This document shows, in pieces, positions 34,679-44,136 of a stretch of DNA of 64,000 bases; positions within the stretch are counted from its first letter, which is position 1; every line of letters starts with the position of its first letter. A program made the position numbers and the translations under genes. The DNA comes from Azorhizobium sp965227945 (GTDB taxonomy: Bacteria > Pseudomonadota > Alphaproteobacteria > Rhizobiales > Xanthobacteraceae), in contig CBDDGQ010000006.1 in the NCBI GenBank assembly GCA_965227945.1, positions 992,001 through 1,056,000 on the forward strand. The letters are read 5' to 3'. The notes below the pieces were generated by a model, which had not been told where the DNA came from, searched no databases, and saw only the letters and a list, made by a program, of their open reading frames with translations.

Positions 34679-35311
34679 ATGGCCATCGCACCCTCCTCCC
34701 GCCGCCTTCCCGACCGCGCCGCCCGCCGTGCCGAGATTCTGAAGGCAGCGCTGGAGGTGTTTGCCGCCTCCGGCTACGCCGCCGCCCGGCTCGACGACGT
34801 GGCCAGCGCCGCTGGCGTCGCCAAGGGCACGCTCTATCTGTATTTCGCGGACAAGCAGGCGCTGTTCGAGGGCCTCATCAAAGAAAACCTGGTGCCCATC
34901 CCGGCCGCCGCAGGCGACGTCCTGCTGGCCTTCGACGGCACCACCGCCGATCTGCTGGCCCTGCTGTGCGACCTGCTCATCGACCGCATCCTGGCGCCGC
35001 CGGCGGACCAGATCCTGCGCCTGTTGCTGAGCGAGGGGCATCGCTTTCCCGAACTGACCGGCTTTCATTATCGCGAGGTGGTCACCCCCGGCCTCGCGGT
35101 GATGCGGGCGATCGTGGAGCGCGGCATCGCCCGCGGCGAGATCCGCGGCGAGGCGCTGCTGCGGCACCCGCAGATGTTCATCGCACCCTTTCTTACCACC
35201 CTGGTCTGGAACACTTTGTTCGGCCAGATGCACCCGCTGGAGGCACGCGCCTTCGCGCAGGACTACATGGCCGTCATGCTGCACGGCATCAGCGCGGGAG
35301 ATCCAACATGA
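34679..35311 (+). CDS. TetR-family repressor of the exporter operon
   Basis: The 210-residue protein has an N-terminal helix-turn-helix (ILKAALEVFAASGYAAARLDDVASAAGVAKGTLYLYF split over about 20-55) and an all-helical ligand domain ending in a TetR_C-like region. The operator palindrome lies immediately upstream. The last four bases overlap the HlyD gene start (ATGA), so regulator and exporter are translated together. It probably releases DNA when the exported compound binds. Confidence 0.9.
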   Translation: MAIAPSSRRLPDRAARRAEILKAALEVFAASGYAAARLDDVASAAGVAKGTLYLYFADKQALFEGLIKENLVPIPAAAGDVLLAFDGTTADLLALLCDLLIDRILAPPADQILRLLLSEGHRFPELTGFHYREVVTPGLAVMRAIVERGIARGEIRGEALLRHPQMFIAPFLTTLVWNTLFGQMHPLEARAFAQDYMAVMLHGISAGDPT

Positions 35312-36279
35312 CCCGCAGGCCCATCCGCGCCGGCCTGGGTATGCTCGGGCTCACCCTCGCCGGGCTGCTCGCCGCCTGCGCTCCGGCGCCGGACCCCGGC
35401 TTCTCCGGCTATGTGGAAGGCGACCTGCTCTATATCGGACCGCAGGAAGCCGGGCGGGTGCTCGCGCTGCCGGTGCAGGAGGGCAGCACGGTTGCCGCCG
35501 GGACCACCCTCGCCACCCTGGAAGACGACGTGCAGCGCGCCGACCTTGCCGCCGCCGAGGGCGCGCTGGGCGAAGCCAAGGCCCGGCTGGAAAAGGCCAA
35601 GGCGGCCGCCCAGCGGCCCGAGGAGATCGCCATCCTCACCGCCGGCCAGCGGCGCGCCGAGGCGGCGCTGGACCTCTCCCGCATCGAGCTGGAGCGGCAG
35701 AAGACGCTGGTGCCCAAGGGCGCCACCTCGCAGGCCAATCTGGACACCGCCCAGCACACCTATGACCAGAACCAGGCCAGCCTGGACGAGATCAACCGCC
35801 GCATCGATGTGGCCCGCATCGGCTCGCGCGACGAGGACATCGCCGCCGCCGAGGCCAGCGTGCGCAGCGCCGCCGCCAATGTGGACGCCGCCCGTGTCCG
35901 CCTCGCCCGCCGCACCCTCACCGCGCCGCAGGCCGGGGTGGTGCAGACGCTCTATTACCGTCCCGGCGAGCTGGTGCCGGAAGGCCGGCCGGTGGTCTCG
36001 GTGCTGCCGCCCGGGCTGATCAAGGTGCGCTTCTTCGTGCCCGAGCCCCTCCTGGCGACCATCAAGGTCGGCCAGCCGGTGGCGGTGGCCTGCGATGGCT
36101 GCCCGCCGCTGGTGGCGGACATCAGCTTCATCGCCACCGCCGCCGAATACACGCCGCCGGTGATCTACAGCCGCGAGGAACGCGCCAAGCTGGTCTATCA
36201 GGTGGAGGCGCGCCCCCGCGACCCGGCCGCCGCCCGCCCCGGCCAGCCGGTGACGGTGACCCGGATGGCCGGGCCGTGA
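35308..36279 (+). CDS. HlyD-family periplasmic adaptor lipoprotein
   Basis: The 323-residue protein has a lipobox LAAC with Cys24, a lipoyl-like half (DLLYIGPQEAGRVLALPVQ), a long coiled coil at about 75-190, and the second lipoyl half at about 200. The architecture is that of YbhG/YhiI adaptors that join ABC-2 exporters to an outer-membrane channel. Overlaps bind it to TetR before and the ATPase after (GTGA). No TolC-type outer-membrane gene is in the window. Confidence 0.9.
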   Translation: MTRRPIRAGLGMLGLTLAGLLAACAPAPDPGFSGYVEGDLLYIGPQEAGRVLALPVQEGSTVAAGTTLATLEDDVQRADLAAAEGALGEAKARLEKAKAAAQRPEEIAILTAGQRRAEAALDLSRIELERQKTLVPKGATSQANLDTAQHTYDQNQASLDEINRRIDVARIGSRDEDIAAAEASVRSAAANVDAARVRLARRTLTAPQAGVVQTLYYRPGELVPEGRPVVSVLPPGLIKVRFFVPEPLLATIKVGQPVAVACDGCPPLVADISFIATAAEYTPPVIYSREERAKLVYQVEARPRDPAAARPGQPVTVTRMAGP

Positions 36280-37250
36280 GCACGCCCGCCCCCTTCACCC
36301 CGCCGGAAATCGCCATCGAGGTCGAAGGCCTGCGCAAGAGCTTCGGCGACCGGGTGGTGGTGGACGACCTGTCCATGAGCGTGCGGCGCGGCCAGATCTA
36401 CGGCTTTCTCGGCCCCAACGGCTCCGGCAAGACCACCACCATCCGCATGCTGTGCGGCCTGCTCACCCCCGATGCGGGGCGCGGCACCTGCCTTGGCCTC
36501 GACATCCTCACCCAGGCGCGGGAGATCCGCGCCCATGTGGGCTACATGACGCAGAAATTCTCCCTCTATACCGACCTGTCGGTGCGGGAGAATCTGGAGT
36601 TCGTCGCCCGGCTCTACGGCGTGCCCCGGCCCGAGGCGGCCGCCCAGGAGGCCCTGGTGCGGCTCGGCCTGGAGGGCCGCGGCCGGCAATTGGCGGGCGA
36701 ACTGTCCGGCGGCTGGAAGCAGCGCCTGGCACTGGGCGCCTGCATCCTGCCGGGACCGCAATTGCTGCTGCTGGACGAACCCACCGCCGGCGTCGATCCC
36801 CAGGCGCGACGCGAGTTCTGGGCCGAGATCCATGCCTTGGCCGCCGACGGCCTCACCGTGCTGGTCTCCACCCATTACATGGACGAGGCCGAGCGCTGCC
36901 ACGAGATCGCGTACATCGCCTATGGCCATCTGCTGGCCCGCGGCACGGTGCCCGAGGTGATCGCCGGCTCCGGCCTCGTGACCTATGTGGTGGAGGCGCG
37001 GCGCGGCGAGGGCTGGGACCCGGCCGCCGCCATCGCCGCCCTCAGCAAGACCCTGAAGGACGATCCCGCGGTGGAGATGGTGGCCCCGTTCGGCACCAGC
37101 CTGCATGTGTCCGGCCATGATGCGGACACCCTCGCGGCGGCCATCGCCCCCTATGGCGATCGTCCCGACCTGAAATGGACCCGCGAGCCGCCCACCCTGG
37201 AGGACGTGTTCATCGACCTGATGCTGCGCGCCCCGGACACCAGCCGATGA
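36276..37250 (+). CDS. ABC-2 exporter ATPase
   Basis: The 324-residue ATPase has GPNGSGKTT, LSGGWKQRLALG, LLLLDEPTAGVDP and STHYMDEAERCHEI, as in YbhF/CcmA-like drug and lipid exporters. GTG at 36276 overlaps the HlyD stop. The C-terminal 80 residues are a regulatory domain. It is shorter than YbhF, which carries two ATPase domains, so one dimerises. Permease follows by overlap. Confidence 0.9.
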   Translation: MSTPAPFTPPEIAIEVEGLRKSFGDRVVVDDLSMSVRRGQIYGFLGPNGSGKTTTIRMLCGLLTPDAGRGTCLGLDILTQAREIRAHVGYMTQKFSLYTDLSVRENLEFVARLYGVPRPEAAAQEALVRLGLEGRGRQLAGELSGGWKQRLALGACILPGPQLLLLDEPTAGVDPQARREFWAEIHALAADGLTVLVSTHYMDEAERCHEIAYIAYGHLLARGTVPEVIAGSGLVTYVVEARRGEGWDPAAAIAALSKTLKDDPAVEMVAPFGTSLHVSGHDADTLAAAIAPYGDRPDLKWTREPPTLEDVFIDLMLRAPDTSR

Positions 37251-38383
37251 GCGCCGCCCGCGACACCTTCGGCTTCGTGCGACGCATCTCCGCCATGGCG
37301 CGCAAGGAGTTCATCCAGCTGCGCCGCGACCGGGTGACCTTCGCCACCATGATCGCCATCCCGCTGCTGCAGTTGGTCCTGTTCGGCTACGCCATCAACA
37401 CCACCCCGCGGCATCTGCCCACGGCGGTGCTGGTGCATGAAAACACCGCCGTCAGCCGCGCCATCGTGGCGGCGCTGAAGAACACCGCCTTCTTCACCGT
37501 CACCCGCGAAGCGGCCAATGCGGCGGACGCCGAGCACATGATCCTCAGCGGCGAGGTGCTGTTCCTGGTGGAGATCCCCGCCGGCTTCGAGCGGGCGCTG
37601 CGGCGGGGCGAGACGCCGCAGCTGCTGGTGGCGGCGGATGCCACCGATCCGGTCGCCGCCGGCAATGCGCTGGGTGCCTTGTCCGGCGTGGTCAGCTCCG
37701 CGCTCACCCGCGAGCGCTTCGTGGATGTCCCCGGCAGCCAGCCGTTCGAGATCGTCCAGCACCGGCGCTACAACCCCGCCGGCACCTCGCAGCTCAACAT
37801 CGTGCCAGGCCTGCTGGGCACCATCCTCACCATGACCATGCTGATCTTCACCGCCCTCTCGGTGACCCGCGAGACCGAGCGCGGCACCATGGAGAGCCTG
37901 TTGTCCATGCCCATCCACCCGGTGGAGATCATGCTTGGCAAGATCATCCCCTACGTATTGGTGGGGGTGATGCAGGGGGTGCTGATCCTCGGCGCCGGCA
38001 TGATCTTGTTCAACGTGCCGCTGGAAGGCAGCGTGCTGCTGCTGAGCGGGGTGACGCTCTTGTTCATCACCGCCAATCTGGCGGTGGGCTACACTTTCTC
38101 CACCCTGGCGCAGAACCAGCTCCAGGCGGTGCAGATGACCTTCATGTTCTTCCTGCCCAACATCCTGTTGTCCGGCTTCATGTTCCCCTTCGCCGGCATG
38201 CCGGTGTGGGCGCAGTGGATCTCCGAATGCCTGCCGCTGACCCATTATCTGCGCATGGTGCGCGGCATCCTGCTGAAGGGCGCGGGCTTCGGCGACCTGC
38301 AGCTGGACATCGTCATCCTCGCCGGCCTGATGCTGCTGTCCATGGCGGTGGCCGTCACCCGCTTCCGCCAGACCCTGGATTGA
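37247..38383 (+). CDS. ABC-2 exporter permease
   Basis: The 378-residue permease of the YbhS/YbhR type has one N-terminal helix (FATMIAIPLLQLVLFGYAI), a large extracytoplasmic loop (about 55-175), then five helices (LLGTILTMTMLIFTALSV, YVLVGVMQGVLILGAGMIL). ATG at 37247 overlaps the ATPase stop (ATGA); in-frame upstream codons from 37175 belong to the ATPase. The exporter acts on an unknown substrate. It is followed by the cbb3 promoter region. Confidence 0.9.
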   Translation: MSAARDTFGFVRRISAMARKEFIQLRRDRVTFATMIAIPLLQLVLFGYAINTTPRHLPTAVLVHENTAVSRAIVAALKNTAFFTVTREAANAADAEHMILSGEVLFLVEIPAGFERALRRGETPQLLVAADATDPVAAGNALGALSGVVSSALTRERFVDVPGSQPFEIVQHRRYNPAGTSQLNIVPGLLGTILTMTMLIFTALSVTRETERGTMESLLSMPIHPVEIMLGKIIPYVLVGVMQGVLILGAGMILFNVPLEGSVLLLSGVTLLFITANLAVGYTFSTLAQNQLQAVQMTFMFFLPNILLSGFMFPFAGMPVWAQWISECLPLTHYLRMVRGILLKGAGFGDLQLDIVILAGLMLLSMAVAVTRFRQTLD

Positions 38384-38422
38384 GGCGAACGCACTTCGGT
38401 CCGTGCTGCGACATCCGCACCC

Positions 38423-38455
38423 TAAGGGGTAACCCTTACCCTTGATTTACATCAA
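38423..38455 (+). promoter_or_regulatory. FNR/FixK box before ccoN, with adjoining dyad
   Basis: TTGATTTACATCAA at 38442-38455 is a perfect TTGAT-N4-ATCAA anaerobox for FNR/FixK. The dyad TAAGGG-GTAA-CCCTTA (38423-38438) lies just upstream and could bind another factor or form a small hairpin. The box explains microaerobic induction of the oxidase. Its centre is about 85 bp before the ccoN start, compatible with a class II position relative to a start near 38490. Confidence 0.9.
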
Positions 38456-38533
38456 GGATAAACGACCCCCCTGACGCATGGTGCCCCGCGAGGCTCGCGG
38501 GCGGCAGGACCGCCTCGGCGCAAGGGGTTGCCA

Positions 38534-40192
38534 ATGTCCACCACGCTACAAACACCAACCAAGAGCATGACCGGGGGAGAACTCGGCCTGATCGTGGTCT
38601 TTGCCGCGCTCGGCTTTTTCTCGGTGGTGGTGGCCGCCAAGGCCTATACGCCGGAATATGCGTTCCACGCCTATCTGTTCGCCGCGGCCAGCATCGCCAC
38701 GGTGTTCGTGATCGGCAACCGCTACATGGATCGCCCGGCGGCGCTGCCGGCGCAGACCATCGACGGCAAGCCCAATTACAACATGGGTCCGGTGAAGCTG
38801 AGCATCCTGCTCGCGGTGTTCTGGGGCATCGCCGGCTTCCTGATCGGCGTCATCATCGCCCTGCAGATGGCCTTCCCGCTGCTAAATTTCGATCTGCCCT
38901 GGATCTCGTTCGGCCGGCTGCGGCCGTTGCACACCTCGGCGGTGATCTTCGCCTTCGGCGGCAACGTCCTGATCTCCACGTCCTTCTATGTGGTCCAGCG
39001 CACCAGCCAGGCCCGGCTCGCCGGCAATCTGGCGCCGTGGTTCGTGGTGCTGGGCTATAATTTCTTCATCCTCATCGCCGGCACGGGCTATCTGCTGGGC
39101 ATCACCCAGGGCAAGGAATATGCCGAGCCGGAATGGTATGCGGACCTGTGGCTGACCGTCGTCTGGGTCACCTATTTCCTGGTCTTCCTGGGCACCGTGC
39201 TGAAGCGTAAGGAGCCCCACATCTATGTGGCCAACTGGTTCTACTTCGCCTTCATCCTGACCATCGCCGTGCTGCATATCGGCAACAATGCCGCCATCCC
39301 GGTCTCGGTCTTCTCGCCCAAGTCCTACATCGTCTGGTCCGGCGTGCAGGATGCCATGGTGCAGTGGTGGTACGGCCACAACGCGGTGGGCTTCTTCCTC
39401 ACCGCCGGCTTCCTGGCGTTGATGTATTATTTCATCCCCAAGCGCGCGGAACGGCCGATCTATTCCTACCGCCTGTCCATCGTCCACTTCTGGGCCCTGA
39501 TCTTCCTCTACATCTGGGCCGGCCCGCATCATCTGCACTACACGGCGCTGCCGGACTGGGCGCAGACCCTGGGCATGACCTTCTCCATCATCCTGTGGAT
39601 GCCCTCCTGGGGCGGCATGATCAACGGCCTGATGACCCTCTCGGGCGCCTGGGACAAGCTGCGCACCGATCCGGTCATCCGCATGATGGTGGTGGCGGTC
39701 GCCTTCTACGGCATGGCCACCTTCGAAGGCCCGATGATGTCGGTGAAGAGCGTCAACTCGCTCAGCCACTACACCGAATGGGGCATCGGCCACGTGCATT
39801 CCGGTGCGCTGGGCTGGGTCGCCTACATCTCCTTCGGCGCCATCTACTGCCTGATCCCCTGGCTGTGGAACAAGAAGGACATGTATTCGGTCAAGGCGAT
39901 CGAGTGGCACTTCTGGATCTCGACGCTCGGCATCGTGCTCTACATCTCCTCCATGTGGGTGGCGGGCATCCTGCAGGGCCTCATGTGGCGCGCCTATACC
40001 AGCCTCGGCTTCCTTGAATACTCGTTCATCGAGACGGTGGAGGCCATGCACCCGCTGTATCTGATCCGCGCCGTGGGCGGCATCCTCTTCCTCGCCGGAG
40101 CGCTCATCATGGCCTGGAACGTGGTCATGACCATCTATCGTGCCGAAACGGTGTCGCAGCCGAGCGGCGTCGCCCTCGCGCCCGCCGAATGA
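38534..40192 (+). CDS. ccoN: Cytochrome cbb3 oxidase, catalytic subunit I
   Basis: The 552-residue subunit has at least 12 transmembrane segments and the conserved haem-copper core. FGRLRPLHTSAVIFAFGGN contains a haem b ligand region, QWWYGHNAVGFFLTAGF the CuB His and cross-linked Tyr region, and AGPHHLHYTALPDW two CuB His. It reduces oxygen to water at the cytoplasmic membrane. ATG at 38534 follows AAGGGG; TTG at 38528 is rejected. ccoOQP follow at 11, 3 and 4 bp. Confidence 0.97.
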   Translation: MSTTLQTPTKSMTGGELGLIVVFAALGFFSVVVAAKAYTPEYAFHAYLFAAASIATVFVIGNRYMDRPAALPAQTIDGKPNYNMGPVKLSILLAVFWGIAGFLIGVIIALQMAFPLLNFDLPWISFGRLRPLHTSAVIFAFGGNVLISTSFYVVQRTSQARLAGNLAPWFVVLGYNFFILIAGTGYLLGITQGKEYAEPEWYADLWLTVVWVTYFLVFLGTVLKRKEPHIYVANWFYFAFILTIAVLHIGNNAAIPVSVFSPKSYIVWSGVQDAMVQWWYGHNAVGFFLTAGFLALMYYFIPKRAERPIYSYRLSIVHFWALIFLYIWAGPHHLHYTALPDWAQTLGMTFSIILWMPSWGGMINGLMTLSGAWDKLRTDPVIRMMVVAVAFYGMATFEGPMMSVKSVNSLSHYTEWGIGHVHSGALGWVAYISFGAIYCLIPWLWNKKDMYSVKAIEWHFWISTLGIVLYISSMWVAGILQGLMWRAYTSLGFLEYSFIETVEAMHPLYLIRAVGGILFLAGALIMAWNVVMTIYRAETVSQPSGVALAPAE

Positions 40193-40203
40193 CGGAGACA
40201 AAA

Positions 40204-40944
40204 ATGTCCGCGACATCCATCTGGTCCAAGCACGCCATCTTCGAGAAGCACTCCATCTTCCTGCTGCTCGGCGTGCTGGTGGTCATCTCCATCGGCGGTC
40301 TCGTGGAGATCGTGCCGCTGTTCTACCTCAAGAGCACCATCGAGAAGGTGGACGGCATCCGTCCCTACACCCCGCTGGAGCTGGCGGGCCGCAACATCTA
40401 TCTGCGCGAGGGCTGCTACAACTGCCACAGCCAGATGATCCGTCCGCTGCGCGACGAGGTGGAACGCTACGGCCACTATTCCCTGGCGGCCGAGAGCATG
40501 TACGACCACCCCTTCCAATGGGGCTCCAAGCGCACCGGCCCGGACATCGCCCGCGTCGGCGGCAAGTATTCGGACCTGTGGCAGGTTGAGCATCTGAACA
40601 ATCCGCGCGCCCTGGTGCCGGCCTCGATCATGCCCGGCTATCCCTGGCTGGCGAAGACGCCGCTGATCGCCAAGCATATCGCCGACGACATGAAGGTGCT
40701 GCGGGTGGAGGGCGTGCCCTACACCGACGAGATGATCGCCGACGCCCAGGACGACCTGAAGCTCCAGGCCACCCCCGAGGCGGACGCCGATGCCCTGCAG
40801 AAGCGCTACCCCAAGGCCCAGGCCCGCGACTTCGACGGCAATCCCGGCGAGATCACCGAGGCCGACGCGCTGATCGCCTATCTGCAGCAACTGGGCACGC
40901 AGGTGGACTTCAAGCTCTATGACGACAAGGCAAACGTGAGGTAG
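40204..40944 (+). CDS. ccoO: Cytochrome cbb3 oxidase, monohaem subunit II
   Basis: The 246-residue subunit has one N-terminal helix (about 19-41), then a periplasmic cytochrome c domain with CYNCH at 71-75 and the later Met axial ligand (ASIMPGYPWL). It passes electrons from CcoP to CcoN. GGAG precedes the ATG at 40204; an earlier ATG at 40189 is not used. It lies 11 bp after ccoN. Confidence 0.96.
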   Translation: MSATSIWSKHAIFEKHSIFLLLGVLVVISIGGLVEIVPLFYLKSTIEKVDGIRPYTPLELAGRNIYLREGCYNCHSQMIRPLRDEVERYGHYSLAAESMYDHPFQWGSKRTGPDIARVGGKYSDLWQVEHLNNPRALVPASIMPGYPWLAKTPLIAKHIADDMKVLRVEGVPYTDEMIADAQDDLKLQATPEADADALQKRYPKAQARDFDGNPGEITEADALIAYLQQLGTQVDFKLYDDKANVR

Positions 40945-40947
40945 GTC

Positions 40948-41103
40948 ATGCGTGAAATCTATATGCAACTAGCAGGTTTCGCGCAGACCTGGGGGCTGAT
41001 CTACTTCTTTGTCGCCTTCCTCTGCGTGTGTGCCTACGCCTATTGGCCGACGAAGAAGACAAGCTTCGACGAGGCCGCACAAATTCCGCTGAAGGAGGAT
41101 TGA
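40948..41103 (+). CDS. ccoQ: Cytochrome cbb3 oxidase, small subunit
   Basis: This 51-residue single-helix protein, shorter than most gene finders keep, reads MREIYMQLAGFAQTWGL, then a hydrophobic helix (IYFFVAFLCVCAYAYW), a Lys-rich end and PLKED. That matches FixQ/CcoQ, which stabilises CcoP in the complex. GTGAGGTAGGTC precedes the ATG, giving a ribosome site. It is in the canonical place between ccoO and ccoP. Confidence 0.93.
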   Translation: MREIYMQLAGFAQTWGLIYFFVAFLCVCAYAYWPTKKTSFDEAAQIPLKED

Positions 41104-41107
41104 TCCC

Positions 41108-41989
41108 GTGAGCACCGCACCCGACAGCCATGACGGAGCCGTGGATGCCGCGACGGGCATGTCCACCACCGGCCACGAATGGGACGGCATCCGCGAACTG
41201 AACAACCCGCTGCCGCGCTGGTGGCTTTACACCTTTTATGCCTGCATCGTCTGGGCGATCGGCTATTGGGTGGTCTATCCGGCGTGGCCGCTGATCTCCA
41301 ACTCCACCCAGGGCATCGCCGGCTGGCACGCCCGCTCCGCCGTGGTGGGCCAATTGGAGGACCTGCAGAAGCTGCGCGCCGTCTCCTCGGCCAAGCTGGC
41401 GGCGGTGCCGCTGGCGGACATCGAGAAGAACCCCGAGCTGCTGAATCTCGCCCGCGCCGAAGGCCGGGTGGCGTTCGCCGACAATTGCGCCCCCTGCCAC
41501 GGCGCCGGCGGTGGCGGGGCCAAAGGCTTCCCCAACCTCAATGATGACGACTGGCTGTGGGGCGGGACGCTGGACCAGATCAGCGCCACCCTCACCCACG
41601 GCATCCGCTCCGGCGATGATGCCGGCCACCAGGGCAACATGCTGGCCTTCGGCGCGATCCTGACCAAGCCGGAGATCTCCGAGGTGGCGGACTATGTGCG
41701 CTCGCTGTCCGGAGCTGCCCCCGCCGACACCCCGTCCGCCAAGGCTGGCGCCGCTTTGTTCGCCACCAACTGCGCCGCCTGCCACGGCGAGAACGGCAAG
41801 GGCAACCAGGAGCTGGGTTCCAAGAACCTGACCGACGGCATCTGGCTCTATGGCGGCGACAAGGCCACCATCGTGCAGACCATCACCAATGGCCGCGGCG
41901 GGGTCATGCCCGCCTGGGGTGCCCGCCTGTCGCCCACCACCATCAAGGCCTTGACCGTCTACGTCCACACGCTGGGCGGCGGCCAATAG
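41108..41989 (+). CDS. ccoP: Cytochrome cbb3 oxidase, dihaem subunit III
   Basis: The 293-residue subunit has a helix near 37-60 and two CXXCH sites: C127-A-P-C-H131 and C222-A-A-C-H226. It accepts electrons from soluble cytochrome c and gives them to CcoO. GTG at 41108 (GTGAGCACC) follows the ccoQ AGGAGG end. It ends the oxidase operon proper; the assembly genes begin 117 bp later. Confidence 0.96.
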   Translation: MSTAPDSHDGAVDAATGMSTTGHEWDGIRELNNPLPRWWLYTFYACIVWAIGYWVVYPAWPLISNSTQGIAGWHARSAVVGQLEDLQKLRAVSSAKLAAVPLADIEKNPELLNLARAEGRVAFADNCAPCHGAGGGGAKGFPNLNDDDWLWGGTLDQISATLTHGIRSGDDAGHQGNMLAFGAILTKPEISEVADYVRSLSGAAPADTPSAKAGAALFATNCAACHGENGKGNQELGSKNLTDGIWLYGGDKATIVQTITNGRGGVMPAWGARLSPTTIKALTVYVHTLGGGQ

Positions 41990-42106
41990 GCCCCGGCGCC
42001 GGCCTCCCCCGCCCGGGATGCTGGCGCCTTTCCAGGTTCCGGGGACGCCGCAGCCGCGCGCGTCCCCTCATCGGCCCGGCGCCATGTCCGGGCAAGAGCA
42101 TGCACC

Positions 42107-43573
42107 ATGACCGCCGCCCTGAAGTCCCCGCCCCCCAAGGCCGAGCCGACCCCCGACGATGAGATGCCGCTCTATGCGGCGCGCCGGGCCATCTATCCCC
42201 AGAGCGTGAAGGGCCGCCTGCGCACCATCAAATGGGTGCTGCTGGCCATCACCTTGGGCATCTATTATTTTCTGCCTTTCGTGCGCTGGGATCGCGGCCC
42301 CGATGCCCCGAGCCAGGCGGTGCTGATCGATTTCCCCACCCGGCGCTTCTATTTCTTCTTCATCGAGATCTGGCCGCAGGAATTTTATTATCTTGCCGGC
42401 CTGCTGATCCTCGCCGCCCTCACCTTGTTCCTGATGAATGCGGTGGCCGGGCGCATCTGGTGCGGCTATCTGTGTCCGCAGACGGTGTGGACCGATCTGT
42501 TCCTGGCGGTGGAGCGGGCCATCGAGGGCGATCGCCGCGCCCACATGATCGCCGACGCCGGCCCCTGGACCCTGGAGAAGGTGGCCCACAAGACGCTCAA
42601 GCACAGCGTCTGGCTGCTGCTCGCCTGGTGGACCGGGGGCGCCTGGGTGCTCTATTTCGCCGATGCGCCCACCCTGGTGGTGCAGCTGGCCACCTTCCAG
42701 GCCCCTGCCATCGCCTACATGTCCATCCTGGTGCTGACCTTCACCACCTATACGCTGGCCGGTCACATGCGCGAGCAGGTGTGCACCTACATGTGCCCCT
42801 GGCCGCGCATCCAGGCGGCGCTGACTGATGAATATGCGCTCAACGTCACCTATCTCTACGACCGCGGCGAGCCCCGCGGCTCGGTGAAGAAGGCGGCCCT
42901 GGCCCGGTCCGAGGGACAGACGGTCGGCGATTGCATCGACTGCAACCAGTGCGTGGCCGTCTGCCCCACCGGCGTGGACATCCGCCACGGCCTGCAGCTG
43001 GAGTGCATCCAGTGCGGCCTGTGCATCGATGCCTGCGACACGGTGATGGACAAGATCGACCGCCCGCGCGGCCTGATCGCCTATGAATCCGAGGCCAATC
43101 TGGAGGCCCGGGCCGCGGGCAAGCCGGCGGTGCGGCGCATCGTGCGGCCGCGCACGGTGCTCTATCTGGCGCTCATCGCGCTGGTGGGGGGCATCATGAT
43201 CTATGCCCTCGCCGATCGCACCAGCGAGGGGCTGGCGGCCATCCATGACCGCAATCCGGTGTTCGTGCGGCTGTCGGACGGCGCCCTGCGCAATGCCTAT
43301 ACGGTGCGGCTGACCAACAAGAAGCTGGAGACCCGCCGCTTCGCCCTCACCGTGGACGGCCTGCCCGGCAGCACGGTGACTGTGGTGGGCATCACCGCCG
43401 GTCCCGAGGGCGAGGTGCTGACCATCGGCCCCGACCAGACGCTCGAGGCGCGGGTGCTGGTGACCTATGACGGCAAGCTGGACCCGGGCGCCTCCATTCC
43501 CATCACCTTCCACATCCGCGACGTGGCCGGCGGCACCGGCGCCGCGGTCAAGGATCACTTCATTGGCCCGTAA
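42107..43573 (+). CDS. ccoG: cbb3 oxidase assembly ferredoxin CcoG (FixG, RdxA-like)
   Basis: The 488-residue membrane protein has polytopic N-terminal helices, a WCGYLCPQTVW block, CTYMCPW, and two [4Fe-4S] ferredoxin clusters (CIDCNQCVAVCPTG and CIQCGLCIDACD). The C-terminal domain is a periplasmic Ig-like fold. CcoG is linked with copper delivery or redox in cbb3 maturation. Gap before it: 117 bp without a recognised promoter. Confidence 0.95.
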   Translation: MTAALKSPPPKAEPTPDDEMPLYAARRAIYPQSVKGRLRTIKWVLLAITLGIYYFLPFVRWDRGPDAPSQAVLIDFPTRRFYFFFIEIWPQEFYYLAGLLILAALTLFLMNAVAGRIWCGYLCPQTVWTDLFLAVERAIEGDRRAHMIADAGPWTLEKVAHKTLKHSVWLLLAWWTGGAWVLYFADAPTLVVQLATFQAPAIAYMSILVLTFTTYTLAGHMREQVCTYMCPWPRIQAALTDEYALNVTYLYDRGEPRGSVKKAALARSEGQTVGDCIDCNQCVAVCPTGVDIRHGLQLECIQCGLCIDACDTVMDKIDRPRGLIAYESEANLEARAAGKPAVRRIVRPRTVLYLALIALVGGIMIYALADRTSEGLAAIHDRNPVFVRLSDGALRNAYTVRLTNKKLETRRFALTVDGLPGSTVTVVGITAGPEGEVLTIGPDQTLEARVLVTYDGKLDPGASIPITFHIRDVAGGTGAAVKDHFIGP

Positions 43574-43583
43574 GGAGACTGCG

Positions 43584-44090
43584 ATGGCACATGTCACGGC
43601 CCGTCCCGGCCCCTCGGGCCCCCTGCACGGCTGGCACGTCCTGGCCATGCTGGTGGCCTTCTTCGGGGTCATCGCCGCGGTGAATTTCACCATGGCCCAT
43701 TATGCCCTCTCCACCTTCGGGGGGCTGGAGACGGAAAGCTCCTACAAGGCGGGCCTCGCCTTCAAGGGCGAGATGGATGCCGCCGCCCACCAGAGCGCCC
43801 GCCACTGGACGGTGAACCTCTCCGTCCGCGACGGTGCCGACGGCGCCCGCACCCTGTTGATCGACGCCAGCGACGCCACCGGCAAGCCGGTGGTGGGCTT
43901 CGATGTGGATGCGCGCTTTGCGCACCCCGCCGATGCCCGGCAGGATGTGGTGGTGGATCTCGTCGATCTGGGCGGCGGCCACTATCAGGGCAAGGCCACC
44001 GTCCACCCCGGACAATGGGAGCTGATTGTTGATCTGGCGCAAGGCGGCGACCGCCTGTTCCGGTCGAAAAACAGGGTGCAGCTGCGCTAA
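43584..44090 (+). CDS. ccoH: cbb3 oxidase assembly protein CcoH (FixH)
   Basis: The 168-residue protein has one helix (about 19-37) and a periplasmic FixH domain (SSYKAGLAFKGEMDAA and GHYQGKATVHPGQWEL). It assists assembly of the CcoNO core. The ATG at 43584 follows AAGGAG, 10 bp after the ccoG stop. The next gene, ccoI, lies after a strong hairpin. Confidence 0.93.
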   Translation: MAHVTARPGPSGPLHGWHVLAMLVAFFGVIAAVNFTMAHYALSTFGGLETESSYKAGLAFKGEMDAAAHQSARHWTVNLSVRDGADGARTLLIDASDATGKPVVGFDVDARFAHPADARQDVVVDLVDLGGGHYQGKATVHPGQWELIVDLAQGGDRLFRSKNRVQLR

Positions 44091-44136
44091 GCCGAACCCG
44101 TCCTCTGGGGGGACACGGTCAGAGGCGAACGCAGCG

